Positions 55,576-64,000 of a stretch of DNA of 64,000 bases are shown in pieces. A program made the translations under genes and the position numbers. The stretch comes from Kaistia soli DSM 19436 (GTDB lineage Bacteria > Pseudomonadota > Alphaproteobacteria > Rhizobiales > Kaistiaceae). The stretch is taken from the NCBI RefSeq assembly GCF_900129325.1, contig NZ_FQUP01000002.1:388668-452667 (forward strand), read 5' to 3'. How positions within the stretch are numbered: position 1 is the stretch's first letter; each line of letters opens with the position of its first letter. The notes under the pieces were generated by a model. The model searched no databases and was not told where the DNA came from. It saw only the letters and a program-made list of their open reading frames with translations.

Positions 55576-56676
55576 TCAGCCTTCGCCGACCACGGCCGCT
55601 ACCGGCCGACGCAGCGATCGCGGCATGTCGGGGCCATAGCCGATCCGAATGATCAGATCGGGGCGCTCGCTATCGGCGAGGCCGAGATCGGCTGCGAGCT
55701 CCCGCCGTATTTCGGGGACTTCGACTGCCTGGTTGACGAAGGACTGCTTCAGGCCGAGCGCGGTCGCCTGAAGCAGCAGGCGCTGGCAGGCCCGGCCTGC
55801 GTCAACCCAATGGGCGCGATCATCCTGCTCCGAGATGATGATGACCAGACACGGCGTCGTGGCGAGCTGCGCGCGATAACGTTCATTCTCGGACCCGGCG
55901 CTGACAACCCAATCGAACAGGAGATTGCCGAGCAGCGGTGGCAGGCTGGGGTTTCCGCTCGTCGCGGCGAAGAGCCCGTCGCCGGTTGCGATCGCCTGGC
56001 TGGGACTGAAGCGGAGCCAATGCTTCAGCTCGGCCCGAAAAGCCGTATCCGTCATCTGTATGGTGTTGCCGGCAATGATGCGGTCGGCAACGGCAGCGAT
56101 CTTGGCCGGTTCGCTCAACGTGATCAGGCGCACGCCGGGAATCGCCGCCGACTCCACGAGGCGCTGGATCACGTCGGGTGCGAGCGGCTTGCCGTCGAAA
56201 GGCGCTCGGGTCGACCTGCGCTGCGTAATGGCGGCGAACAGCGGCGACGCGGCTGGCGGCGCCGTGGCGAACTCGAACACGACGGTCCCGTCGCCGCCGT
56301 CCTCAAAGCGGAGCGTTCCCGGCAGGCCGTTGGCCGCCGCTGCGATGGCCAGCGTTTCGGCGGCGGCGCCGAGGCTCACGAAGAGATGGTGATCGTCCGG
56401 ATCGACGGCTGGCGTGCGCCGCTTGAAGTCGGGACTGATCGTGATGAGGCCATCGCCGAGCGTGAAGCGCCAAGGCTGCGTGTTGTGGCTGTTCGGCGCC
56501 AATGACGCGAGCCGTACGAGGTCGATCGCAGTGGCCGGCTGCGGAAGCGGCGCGCGCTCACGGAGCGCCAGCGCGTCATAGTCGGCCATGGAGCCGGTGC
56601 TCCGGAGAGCGAGCACGGAGCCGATACCGATTGCGGCAGCTGCGCTGCCGAGAGCCAGAACGTCCCGTCGTCTCAT
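55576..56676 (-). CDS. Nitroreductase-like (Acg family) FMN protein with Tat-type signal
   Basis: A 366-residue protein with two tandem nitroreductase-type halves, as in Acg-family proteins. The N-terminus MRRRDVLALGSAAAAIGIGSVLAL is a twin-arginine-like signal or anchor. LASLAPNSHNTQPWRF (about 54-69) is the FMN-binding start of the family, and RRSTRAPFDGKPL opens the second half. Acg proteins bind FMN, are linked to hypoxia or stress and may sequester flavin rather than reduce substrates. ATG at 56676 has GGAGCGA upstream. An FNR/FixK-like box lies 59 bases upstream. Confidence 0.87.
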   Translation of the reverse strand: MRRRDVLALGSAAAAIGIGSVLALRSTGSMADYDALALRERAPLPQPATAIDLVRLASLAPNSHNTQPWRFTLGDGLITISPDFKRRTPAVDPDDHHLFVSLGAAAETLAIAAAANGLPGTLRFEDGGDGTVVFEFATAPPAASPLFAAITQRRSTRAPFDGKPLAPDVIQRLVESAAIPGVRLITLSEPAKIAAVADRIIAGNTIQMTDTAFRAELKHWLRFSPSQAIATGDGLFAATSGNPSLPPLLGNLLFDWVVSAGSENERYRAQLATTPCLVIIISEQDDRAHWVDAGRACQRLLLQATALGLKQSFVNQAVEVPEIRRELAADLGLADSERPDLIIRIGYGPDMPRSLRRPVAAVVGEG

Positions 56677-56734
56677 TGCGTTCGCTCCATCAGTGCCGTG
56701 AGGCAAAAGCATAGGCGCGTCGCGGCGGGTGCGT

Positions 56735-56750
56735 CGTGATCGAGATCACG
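56735..56750. promoter_or_regulatory. Candidate FNR/FixK (or CRP) box of the nitroreductase gene
   Basis: CGTGATC-GA-GATCACG, 7-bp perfect arms. It contains TGAT-N4-ATCA (FNR/FixK core) and also GTGA-N6-TCAC (CRP core). A -10-like TATGCT lies at 56713-56708 on the minus strand; with a start near 56701 the box is centred at about -41.5, the usual class II activator position. Confidence 0.55.
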
Positions 56751-56758
56751 CCGACACG

Positions 56759-56788
56759 AAAAAGCCCGGCGATCGTTCGCCGGGCTTT
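56759..56788 (-). terminator. pnp terminator
   Basis: A 12-bp perfect stem AAAGCCCGGCGA (56761-56772 with 56777-56788), 4-base loop, then a T-run on the minus strand, 28 bases past the pnp stop. Confidence 0.92.
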
Positions 56789-56815
56789 CTTCGTTTGACG
56801 GGCTGAGCCGGCCGA

Positions 56816-58951
56816 TTACTCGGCGACGGGCTCGGCCTTCTCTTCCTTGATTTCCTGGCCGGTCGCCTGGTCGACGACCTTCATCGACAGGCGGACCTTG
56901 CCGCGCTCGTCGAAGCCCAGCAGCTTGACCCAGACCTTGTCGCCTTCCTTGACAACGTCCTGCGTCTTGGCGACGCGCTGGTTGGAAAGCTGCGAGATGT
57001 GGACGAGGCCGTCGCGGGCGCCGAAGAAGTTGACGAAGGCGCCGAAATCGACGGCCTTCACCACGGTGCCCTGATAGATCGCGTTCACTTCCGGCTCAGC
57101 GGCGATGCCCTTGATCCAGTTGAGCGCAGCGGTGATCGCCTTGGCGTCGGTCGAGGCGACCTTAACGGTGCCATCGTCCGAAATGTCGATCTTGGCGCCG
57201 GTCTTCTCGACGATCTCGCGGATCACCTTGCCGCCCGAACCGATCACTTCACGGATCTTGTCGGTCGGGATCTGGATCACTTCGATGCGCGGGGCATGCT
57301 CGCCGAGCGACGGACGGGCTGATGTCAGCGCCTTGGCCATCTCGTCGAGGATATGCGCGCGGCCGCCCTTGGCCTGGTCGAGGGCGACCTTCATGATCTC
57401 CTCGGTGATGCCGGCGATCTTGATGTCCATCTGCAGCGAGGTCACGCCTTCGGCGGTACCGGCCACCTTGAAGTCCATGTCGCCGAGATGATCCTCGTCA
57501 CCGAGAATGTCGGAGAGCACTGCGAAGCGCTCGCCCTCGAGGATGAGGCCCATGGCGATGCCCGCCACCGGACGCTTCAGCGGAACGCCGGCGTCCATCA
57601 GCGAAAGCGAGGTGCCGCACACGGTTGCCATCGACGAGGAACCGTTCGACTCGGTGATCTCCGAGACGACGCGGATCGTGTAGGGGAACTCGTGATGCTT
57701 CGGCAGGATCGGGCGCACGGCGCGCCAGGCGAGCTTGCCATGGCCGATTTCGCGGCGGCCGGGCGAACCCATGCGGCCTGTCTCGCCAACCGAATAGGGC
57801 GGGAAGTTGTAGTGCAGCAGGAAGGTTTCCTTGTAGGTGCCTTCCAGCGCGTCGATGAACTGCTCATCGTCGCCCGTGCCGAGCGTCGCGACCACGAGGG
57901 CCTGCGTCTCGCCGCGGGTGAACAGCGCCGAACCATGCGCGCGCGGCAGGATGCCGACCTGCGATTCGATCGGGCGGACCGTCTTCAGGTCGCGGCCGTC
58001 GATGCGGCTGCCGGTGTCGAGGATGTTCCAGCGGACGATCTTCGCCTGCAGTTCCTTGAAGACGGCGCCGATCTTCTCCTTGTCGAAGCGCGGCTCCTGC
58101 CCTTCCGGGAAGAAGTGGCCCATCACCTTCGCCTTGACGGCGTCGACGGCGGCGTAGCGGTCCTGCTTGACCGTGTTCTTGTAGGCGTCGCGCAGCTCGC
58201 CTTCGGCGATGCCGAGCATCTCGGTTTCGATGGCCGAGAGATCCGGCGCCTGGAAAGCGCGCGGCTCCTTGGCGGCCTTTTCGGCGAGCTGGATGATCGC
58301 GTCGATGACGGGCTGGAAGCCGGCATGGCCGAACATCACGGCGCCGAGCATCGTATCTTCCGAAAGCTCCTGCGCCTCGGACTCGACCATCAGCACGGCG
58401 TCGGTTGTGCCGGCGACGACGAGGTCGAGCTTGGAGTCAGCGGCCTGCTCGAGCAGCGGATTGAGCACGAAGGCGCCGTCGATCAGGCCGACGCGGGCAC
58501 CGCCGACTGGGCCGTAGAACGGCACGCCGGAAAGCGTCAGCGCCGCCGAGGCGGCAACCATCGCAACGATGTCGGGATCGTTCTCGAGGTCATGGCTGAG
58601 GACGGTGGCGACGACCTGCGTCTCGCAACGGAAGCCGTCGGCGAAGAGCGGGCGGATCGGACGGTCGATGAGACGCGAGGTCAGCGTCTCCTTCTCCGAC
58701 GGACGGCCTTCGCGCTTGAAGAAGCCGCCGGGAATCTTGCCGGCTGCGAAGGTCTTTTCCTGATAGTTCACCGTCAGGGGGAAGAAATCGATGCCGGGCT
58801 TCGGCTGTTTGGCGGCGACGACAGTCGCCAGCACGCTGGTCTCGCCATAGGTGGCGAGCACGGCGCCGTCGGCCTGGCGGGCAATCTTGCCGGTCTCGAG
58901 CACGAGCGGGCGTCCGGCCCATTCGATCTCGACACGTTGAATGTCGAACAT
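56816..58951 (-). CDS. pnp: Polyribonucleotide nucleotidyltransferase
   Basis: A 711-residue phosphorolytic 3-prime exoribonuclease, part of the RNA degradosome. Two RNase PH-like domains are present (the second containing [13 protein letters not shown] and the catalytic [15 protein letters not shown]), followed by a KH domain with the [12 protein letters not shown] motif (about 560-620) and an S1 domain near the end ([22 protein letters not shown]). [16 protein letters not shown] with AAAGGAA upstream fixes the start at 58951. It follows rpsO, the standard order. Confidence 0.97.
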   Translation of the reverse strand: MFDIQRVEIEWAGRPLVLETGKIARQADGAVLATYGETSVLATVVAAKQPKPGIDFFPLTVNYQEKTFAAGKIPGGFFKREGRPSEKETLTSRLIDRPIRPLFADGFRCETQVVATVLSHDLENDPDIVAMVAASAALTLSGVPFYGPVGGARVGLIDGAFVLNPLLEQAADSKLDLVVAGTTDAVLMVESEAQELSEDTMLGAVMFGHAGFQPVIDAIIQLAEKAAKEPRAFQAPDLSAIETEMLGIAEGELRDAYKNTVKQDRYAAVDAVKAKVMGHFFPEGQEPRFDKEKIGAVFKELQAKIVRWNILDTGSRIDGRDLKTVRPIESQVGILPRAHGSALFTRGETQALVVATLGTGDDEQFIDALEGTYKETFLLHYNFPPYSVGETGRMGSPGRREIGHGKLAWRAVRPILPKHHEFPYTIRVVSEITESNGSSSMATVCGTSLSLMDAGVPLKRPVAGIAMGLILEGERFAVLSDILGDEDHLGDMDFKVAGTAEGVTSLQMDIKIAGITEEIMKVALDQAKGGRAHILDEMAKALTSARPSLGEHAPRIEVIQIPTDKIREVIGSGGKVIREIVEKTGAKIDISDDGTVKVASTDAKAITAALNWIKGIAAEPEVNAIYQGTVVKAVDFGAFVNFFGARDGLVHISQLSNQRVAKTQDVVKEGDKVWVKLLGFDERGKVRLSMKVVDQATGQEIKEEKAEPVAE

Positions 58952-59086
58952 GACAGTTCCTTTCCGCCGCGGATGCGTCGGAGGAGCCATGGACAAGACG
59001 GCGGGAGGCTCTCTACGCTGCGCACTGGGCGGCGAAAGCATCCGGCGATCCTGCCATGGCTCGGGCGTACAACCGCGAGCACATCA

Positions 59087-59111
59087 GCGCGGCGACCCCA
59101 TGCCGCCGCGC
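59087..59111. repeat. GC-rich hairpin between rpsO and pnp
   Basis: GCGCGGCG (59087-59094) pairs with 59104-59111, 9-base loop, in the 202-base rpsO-pnp gap. A hairpin at this place is where RNase III and PNPase control pnp mRNA in E. coli; the same use here is an inference. A TAAT-containing AT patch lies just beside it. Confidence 0.5.
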
Positions 59112-59153
59112 GCTATTATGCGTCTTCGGGGGCGGGCGCTCGGCCCGACCCGC

Positions 59154-59423
59154 TCAGCGACGCAGGCCGAGACGCTCGATCAGGCTCTTGTAGCGCTGCT
59201 CGTCGATCTTCTTGACATAGTCGAGAAGGCTGCGGCGCTGGCTCACCATCTTGAGCAGACCGCGCCGGGAGTGATTATCCTTGGCATGGCCCTTGAAATG
59301 CTCGGTCAGGTTGGCAATCCGCTCCGACAGAATGGCAACCTGGACTTCCGGCGAACCCGTATCATTCGGGACCGTCGCGTATTCACTGATCAGTTCCTGC
59401 TTGCGAGCAGCGGTGATCGACAT
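59154..59423 (-). CDS. rpsO: 30S ribosomal protein S15
   Basis: An 89-residue ribosomal protein of the usual length. The conserved helix-loop region [23 protein letters not shown] and [22 protein letters not shown] match S15, which binds 16S rRNA early in 30S assembly. AAGGAT lies just before the ATG at 59423. It lies upstream of pnp on the same strand. Confidence 0.97.
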   Translation of the reverse strand: MSITAARKQELISEYATVPNDTGSPEVQVAILSERIANLTEHFKGHAKDNHSRRGLLKMVSQRRSLLDYVKKIDEQRYKSLIERLGLRR

Positions 59424-59648
59424 CGGGGATCCTTTCGAGAGTGACTGGACCGGGCGACATGCCCGGCCGGATTGGCGCCGGCATGATCCGGAACCCTTGC
59501 CCGGTTGCGGTCGGCCTGTGCCGGGATGTCGTCCAGCACGGTCACCGCTCCATAGGGCTTTGCCCTGAGGGCCGTTCGGCCTTCAGGGCGCGGGCGACAT
59601 ATGCCCGAAGATCGCCGCCAAGACCAGCGGAAAGTTGCGCCGCGTCTG

Positions 59649-60110
59649 CTAGGCCGCCAGCGCCTTCTCGATCTCGGCTACCGTCATGCCCGTCAGGTCC
59701 TTGGCGATCTCCGCTCGAACAAGATGCGCGGTCTCCTTGGAAATCGCCTTGCGCAAAGTGCCGAGGACCAGCGGCGATGCGACGATGACCAGCGATGCCA
59801 GCGTGCCGGCCTTTGTGCCGGCATCGAGCCGCTCGGCGATCGAGGCGGCGAAGCGCTCCTTGCCGAGACGGTGCCAATCCGTCTGCTCCATGCCGCTCTG
59901 GGCGTTCGGCGAACCATTGGCGCCTGATGCACTGATGGCCCGGCCGGGCTGGTCGGTTCCCTGTTCGCGGGTCGGCGGGTTGTCGTTCTCGAGCACGGCC
60001 TCGACTTCGAGACGGTAATCATTGCTAAGGCTTCTATTGCGCAGGAACAGCGCCTTGGAGCCGTCAGCGACCAGGACAAGATGGGTCGGACGATGGGTCT
60101 TGGCGGTCAT
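59649..60110 (-). CDS. Host attachment family protein (Host_attach / baeRF-like)
   Basis: A 153-residue protein of the family first named for attachment to host cells. The start (THLVLVADGSKALFLRNR) and the late VIVASPLVLGTLRKAIS...EIAKDLTGM segment are typical; the fold is related to the bacterial eRF1-like (baeRF) group, so a translation-related role is possible. It sits between truB and rpsO, inside the otherwise conserved infB-rbfA-truB-rpsO-pnp run, with gaps of 51 and 225 bases. Its function is not established. Confidence 0.85.
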   Translation of the reverse strand: MTAKTHRPTHLVLVADGSKALFLRNRSLSNDYRLEVEAVLENDNPPTREQGTDQPGRAISASGANGSPNAQSGMEQTDWHRLGKERFAASIAERLDAGTKAGTLASLVIVASPLVLGTLRKAISKETAHLVRAEIAKDLTGMTVAEIEKALAA

Positions 60111-60161
60111 GTCGTTCTCCCTTGCTATAGAGGGAACGGCCTGCCTGCGGCCCGGTTCCGC

Positions 60162-61085
60162 CTATTCGCCGACGAAGACGCGCAGCGGCTGGAAGCTGCC
60201 CTGCTCGATTGAGCCGATCGCGATGAGTGTCCCGGCCTGTGTCGCGAACACGGTTTCACCTGCGAGTGGCGCGTCCCGGCCGCGCAGAATGAACGGCTGG
60301 CCGTTACGGAGCCGCGCCGCCTCGACCTCGCCGATCCGGATTTCGCGAAGGTCCGACAAGGCAGTCTCGACCGGGGCCAACATGGCGTCAGTCGCTTCAA
60401 GGCCGCCCTCCGCCTGTGCCTCGCGCAGCGCGTCGAGCTTCACCATCGAGGCCTCGTCGAAGGGGCCGACCAGCAAACGGCGGAGATTGGCAACATGGCC
60501 GCGCGTGCCGAGCAACCGTCCCATGTCGCGGGCCAGGGCCCGCACATAGGTGCCCTTGCCGCATTCGGCGGCGAAGACCGCGGTGTTGGCGTCGGGCATG
60601 TCGACGAGGTCGAGCCGGTGAACCTCGATCGGTCGCGGCTCCAGCGTCACTTCCTCGCCGTCACGGGCGAGATCATAGGCGCGCTCGCCGTCGATCTTGA
60701 TCGCGGAGAAGGCGGGCGGCACCTGCATGATCGTGCCGATAAACTGCGGCAGCACCGCTTCGATCGCGTCGCGCGACGGCCGGAGGTCGGACTGTGCGAC
60801 CACGGCACCCTCCGCATCATCCGTCGTCGTTTCCTCGCCCCAGCGTACGGTGAAGCCATAGATCTTGCGCCCGTCCATGACATAGGGGACGGTCTTCGTC
60901 GCCTCGCCGAGCGCGATCGGCAGAAGTCCTGTCGCGAGCGGATCGAGCGTACCGGCATGGCCGGCCTTCTGCGCACCGAAAATGCGCTTCACGACCGAGA
61001 CGGCCTGCGTCGAGGTCATGCCGAGCGGCTTGTCGAGGATCAGCCAGCCGGAAACCGGCCGGCCCTTCTTCTGGCGCTGGCCCAT
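60162..61085 (-). CDS. truB: tRNA pseudouridine(55) synthase
   Basis: A 307-residue enzyme that makes the T-loop pseudouridine in all tRNAs. The catalytic Asp is D48 in HAGTLDPLATGLL; KTVPYVMDGRKIYGF, YDLARDGEEV and CGKGTYVRALARDMG are family motifs, and a C-terminal PUA-like domain follows. It is 18 bases downstream of rbfA in the translation operon. Confidence 0.96.
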   Translation of the reverse strand: MGQRQKKGRPVSGWLILDKPLGMTSTQAVSVVKRIFGAQKAGHAGTLDPLATGLLPIALGEATKTVPYVMDGRKIYGFTVRWGEETTTDDAEGAVVAQSDLRPSRDAIEAVLPQFIGTIMQVPPAFSAIKIDGERAYDLARDGEEVTLEPRPIEVHRLDLVDMPDANTAVFAAECGKGTYVRALARDMGRLLGTRGHVANLRRLLVGPFDEASMVKLDALREAQAEGGLEATDAMLAPVETALSDLREIRIGEVEAARLRNGQPFILRGRDAPLAGETVFATQAGTLIAIGSIEQGSFQPLRVFVGE

Positions 61086-61103
61086 GGTGTCTTTCCTGTT
61101 GGC

Positions 61104-61553
61104 TTAGTCGCGCGCGTCGTCCGGACCGTCCTCGTCCGCATCGGGCGAGGGAGCGTCGATATCCTGCCGCACGATCGGATTTGAGCGCAGCAGGGCGTCG
61201 ATCTTGGAACCCTCCTCGAAGGAAGTATCGACGCGGAAGCGCAGGTCCGGCGCGAATTTCATATTGATGCGATGGGCGACTTCACCCCGCAGAAACTTGC
61301 GATGGCGATCGAGCGCGGCCACGACGCCCTCGGGATTCTGCCCGCCGAGCGGCATGACATAAGCCGTTGCGATCTTGAGATCGGGCGAGAGCCGCACTTC
61401 GGGAACGGTCACGACTACGCGTTCAAGATCGGGTTCGCGGAGGTCGCCGCGCGCCAGGATCTCCGAAAGCGCGTGGCGGACCAGTTCGCCGACGCGCAGC
61501 TGGCGCTGTCCGGGCGTTCCGATTTTCTTGCCGTTGGCAGCAGTCCTCGCCAT
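61104..61553 (-). CDS. rbfA: 30S ribosome-binding factor A
   Basis: A 149-residue KH-like protein needed for 16S rRNA maturation and cold adaptation. [31 protein letters not shown] and [17 protein letters not shown] are characteristic. The C-terminal ~20 residues are acidic ([14 protein letters not shown]), as in other alphaproteobacteria. It is separated from infB by 201 bases holding two hairpins. Confidence 0.95.
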   Translation of the reverse strand: MARTAANGKKIGTPGQRQLRVGELVRHALSEILARGDLREPDLERVVVTVPEVRLSPDLKIATAYVMPLGGQNPEGVVAALDRHRKFLRGEVAHRINMKFAPDLRFRVDTSFEEGSKIDALLRSNPIVRQDIDAPSPDADEDGPDDARD

Positions 61554-61673
61554 GGGAATTCTCCTTCTCGATGCCGGAACGTCGACATCTGCCGGGTTCG
61601 GACCGGCTTCGTCTCAAATCGGATGATCGATGTGCCACGCGTCGCCCACGCCATGCGAAGGCAACTCTGGAGC

Positions 61674-61740
61674 CTTCCCGCGAGCGATCGCGGGGAAGAT
61701 GACGGCAGGCCTTCCCGCTCCGCGAGGGAGGGGAAGGCCT
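61674..61740. repeat. Two tandem GC-rich hairpins between infB and rbfA
   Basis: Hairpin one: CTTCCCGCGA (61674-61683) with TCGCGGGGAAG (one bulge). Hairpin two: AGGCCTTCCC (61707-61716) with GGGAAGGCCT (61731-61740). They share the CCTTCCCGC element. Without T-runs they are more likely mRNA stability or processing signals, or REP-like units, than terminators. Confidence 0.55.
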
Positions 61741-61754
61741 GATTGCCTGTCAGG

Positions 61755-64000
61755 TCAGAGCGACCGCTTGATCTCTTCCACGCGGTAGCACTCGATGACG
61801 TCGCCGGCGCGCATGTCTTCGTATTTCTCGAAGGCCATGCCGCATTCCTGGCCCGCCGGCACTTCCTTGACTTCGTCCTTGAAGCGCTTGAGCGTCGAGA
61901 GCTTGCCCTCGTGGATGACGACGTTCTCGCGGATGAGGCGAACATTCGCCCCGCGCTCGACCGTGCCGTCCGTGACGCGGCAGCCTGCGACCTTGCCGAC
62001 CTTGGTGATGTGGAAGATCTCGAGGATCTCCGCATTGCCAAGCATCGTCTCGCGCCGCTCGGGCGTGAGAAGGCCCGACATCGCCTGCTTCACGTCGTCG
62101 ACGAGATCGTAGATCACGTTGTAGTAGCGGATCTCGATGCCGTCGCGATCGGAGACGTCGCGCGCCTGCTTGTTGGCGCGGACATTGAAGCCGATGATCG
62201 CGGCGTTCGAGGCCGCGGCCAGCGTGACGTCGGACTCGGTGATGCCGCCGACGCCGGAATGGATGATCCGGGCCACGACTTCCGAGGTGCCGAGGGCATC
62301 CAGCGCGCCGATGATCGCCTCGACAGAGCCCTGCACGTCACCCTTGATGACGAGCGGGAACTCCTTGAGGCCGGCACTCTGGCGCTGGCTCATCATTTCG
62401 GCGAGCGAGCCGCGCGCCGTCGTCTGGCGGGCAACGGACTTCTCGCGCTTCTGACGGGCGCGGTAATCAGCGATCTCGCGGGCACGGGCCTCGCTCTCGA
62501 CCACGGCGAAGCGGTCGCCCGCCTCGGGTGCGGCCTGGAAGCCGAGAACCTCGACCGGCATCGAAGGCGGAGCCTCCGAAACCGTCTGGCCCTGATCGTT
62601 GATGAGCGCGCGCACACGTCCCCATTCGGAGCCGGCGACGACGATGTCGCCCGGATGCAGCGTGCCACCCTGGACGAGCACAGTCGCGACCGGGCCACGA
62701 CCGCGATCGAGCTTCGCCTCGATGACGACGCCGTCGGCGACGCGACGCGGGTCGGCCTTGAGATCGAGAACTTCCGACTGCAGCAGGATCGTCTCGAGGA
62801 GACGGTCGAGATTGGCGCCGGTCTTGGCCGAAACCTCGACGTCGAGCGTCTCGCCGCCCATCGATTCGACGAACACCTCGTGCTGGAGCAGCTCGGTGCG
62901 GACCCGCGTCGGATCGGCGTCGGGCTTATCCATCTTGTTGATGGCGACGATCACCGGAACCTTGGCGGCGCGGGCGTGATTGATGGCCTCGATCGTCTGC
63001 GGCATGACGCCGTCATCCGCCGCAACCACCAGAACGACGATATCCGTCGCACGGGCACCGCGCTGGCGCATCGCCGTGAAGGCGGCGTGGCCGGGCGTAT
63101 CGATGAACGTGATCTTCTGGCCGTTCTGCTCGACCTGATAGGCGCCGATATGCTGCGTGATGCCGCCCGACTCGCCTGAAACGACGTTGGTCTTGCGAAT
63201 CGCGTCGAGAAGCGACGTCTTGCCGTGGTCGACATGGCCCATGATCGTGACGACGGGCGGACGCGTGATCTGCTCGGCCTCGGCATCCTGCCGGTCGAAC
63301 AGGCCTTCCTCGACGTCGGACTCGGCAACACGGCGCACCGTGTGGCCCATGTCCTCGGCGATGAGCTGCGCCATGTCGGCGTCGATCACGTCGGTCGCCT
63401 TGAGGAGCTGCCCCTGCTTCATCAGGAACTTGATGACGTCGACAGCGCGCTCCGCCATGCGGTTGGCGAGATCGCCGATGCTGATCGTCTCGGGCAGGAT
63501 CACCTCACGCGAGATCTTCTCGCGCGGACCCTGCGCCATGAGGCGGGCACGCTCACGCTCACGGCGACGACGCACCGAGGCCAGCGAACGCTCGCGCTCG
63601 GAATCATCGAGCGCGTTCGACAGCGTCAGGCGGCCGCGCGGCTTCGCATCTTCCTTCTTGACCGGCTTCGGGTCGATCGTCTTGGGACGCTTGGCCGTCG
63701 ACGGACGCAGGCCGCCGGAGCGGTTGTCGTCCTCGTCGGCGCGCGCCGGGGCGCGGGCAGCGCCAGGCGCCGCCGTGCGGGCGGCCGGCTTCTCGGAAGC
63801 ACCAGGAGCGCGTTCGCCAGCGGGAACGGCCGGAGCGCGCGGCGCCTCGTCGCCAAGGCGGCGGCGAGCCGCTTCCTCCGCACGTTCCTTGACGGCCGCT
63901 TCGGCGGCACGGCGGATATCTTCCTCGGCCTGGCGCTTGGCCGCCTCTTCGCGTTCCTTGGCGAGACGGATCTCCTCCTCGGCACGGCGCTTGGCGTCCT
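61755..64000 (-). CDS. infB: Translation initiation factor IF-2 (5-prime end beyond the window)
   Basis: The C-terminal ~747 residues of IF-2, the GTPase that brings initiator tRNA to the 30S subunit. The G domain starts with [27 protein letters not shown] and NKMDKPDA follow, then domains II-IV ending [10 protein letters not shown]. The N-terminal region visible before it is long, Ala/Arg/Glu-rich and probably helical or disordered ([19 protein letters not shown] then [10 protein letters not shown]), typical of alphaproteobacterial IF-2. The frame is open to the window edge, so the start is not seen. It leads the infB-rbfA-truB set. Confidence 0.96.
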   Translation of the reverse strand, partial: DAKRRAEEEIRLAKEREEAAKRQAEEDIRRAAEAAVKERAEEAARRRLGDEAPRAPAVPAGERAPGASEKPAARTAAPGAARAPARADEDDNRSGGLRPSTAKRPKTIDPKPVKKEDAKPRGRLTLSNALDDSERERSLASVRRRRERERARLMAQGPREKISREVILPETISIGDLANRMAERAVDVIKFLMKQGQLLKATDVIDADMAQLIAEDMGHTVRRVAESDVEEGLFDRQDAEAEQITRPPVVTIMGHVDHGKTSLLDAIRKTNVVSGESGGITQHIGAYQVEQNGQKITFIDTPGHAAFTAMRQRGARATDIVVLVVAADDGVMPQTIEAINHARAAKVPVIVAINKMDKPDADPTRVRTELLQHEVFVESMGGETLDVEVSAKTGANLDRLLETILLQSEVLDLKADPRRVADGVVIEAKLDRGRGPVATVLVQGGTLHPGDIVVAGSEWGRVRALINDQGQTVSEAPPSMPVEVLGFQAAPEAGDRFAVVESEARAREIADYRARQKREKSVARQTTARGSLAEMMSQRQSAGLKEFPLVIKGDVQGSVEAIIGALDALGTSEVVARIIHSGVGGITESDVTLAAASNAAIIGFNVRANKQARDVSDRDGIEIRYYNVIYDLVDDVKQAMSGLLTPERRETMLGNAEILEIFHITKVGKVAGCRVTDGTVERGANVRLIRENVVIHEGKLSTLKRFKDEVKEVPAGQECGMAFEKYEDMRAGDVIECYRVEEIKRSL

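Overview
This window is a GC-rich, gene-dense chromosomal segment from an alphaproteobacterium, most likely of the order Hyphomicrobiales (Rhizobiales). The evidence is gene order and gene type: an AroA-family gene, cmk and rpsA in a row; trpF-trpB-trpA-accD-folC; addB-addA-trxA; HPr, PTS EIIA, hprK, chvG, chvI and pckA around one locus; and infB-rbfA-truB-rpsO-pnp. Codon use looks uniform. I see no insertion sequence, prophage, CRISPR array or rRNA operon; the only RNA gene found is tRNA-Ala(GGC).

Layout. Bases 1-1931: start of a secreted protein, a NifU-like Fe-S protein and an aldo/keto reductase. 2016-7755: an accessory cluster of adenine deaminase, a GST-like protein, a free-standing Rieske protein, a small acylphosphatase-like protein, a Rieske-less oxygenase catalytic subunit, a RidA-family protein and a GntR regulator. 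7768-16731: an SH3-domain membrane protein, a two-gene ferric-iron ABC system (no ATPase gene here), a dimethylglycine-dehydrogenase-like flavoenzyme with a choline-kinase-like protein, and a glutamine amidotransferase. 16843-22101: TerB-like protein, a cold-shock set (DEAD-box helicase, CspA, IF-1 paralogue), a DMT exporter, small membrane proteins and the tRNA.

22301-35276 is a long plus-strand run: AroA-like protein, cmk, rpsA, sppA, ihfB, LapA-domain protein, ornithine cyclodeaminase family, trpFBA, accD, folC, acyltransferase. 35333-52659 is almost entirely minus strand: trxA, addAB, a MurU-like nucleotidyltransferase, a TsaE-sugar kinase fusion, a PAS histidine kinase, ahcY, the nitrogen-type PTS proteins with HprK, and ChvG-ChvI. 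52891-55522 holds a HugZ-like protein and pckA. 55576-64000 holds a Tat-exported nitroreductase-like protein and the pnp-to-infB translation/RNA operon, running off the right edge inside infB.

Two points stand out. First, the protein at the aroA position (22301-23659) has lost several residues needed for EPSP synthase chemistry, including the lysine of the PGDKS motif (now Ala30), although the frame is intact and translationally coupled to cmk. Second, the 3826-6385 cluster separates the Rieske centre from the mononuclear-iron oxygenase and adds a GST-like protein, an arrangement recalling the NdmC/NdmD/NdmE purine N-demethylase; the adjacent adenine deaminase also points to purines. Candidate operators were found before fbpA and hugZ (sharing a 10-base core), before ahcY, and before the nitroreductase gene.
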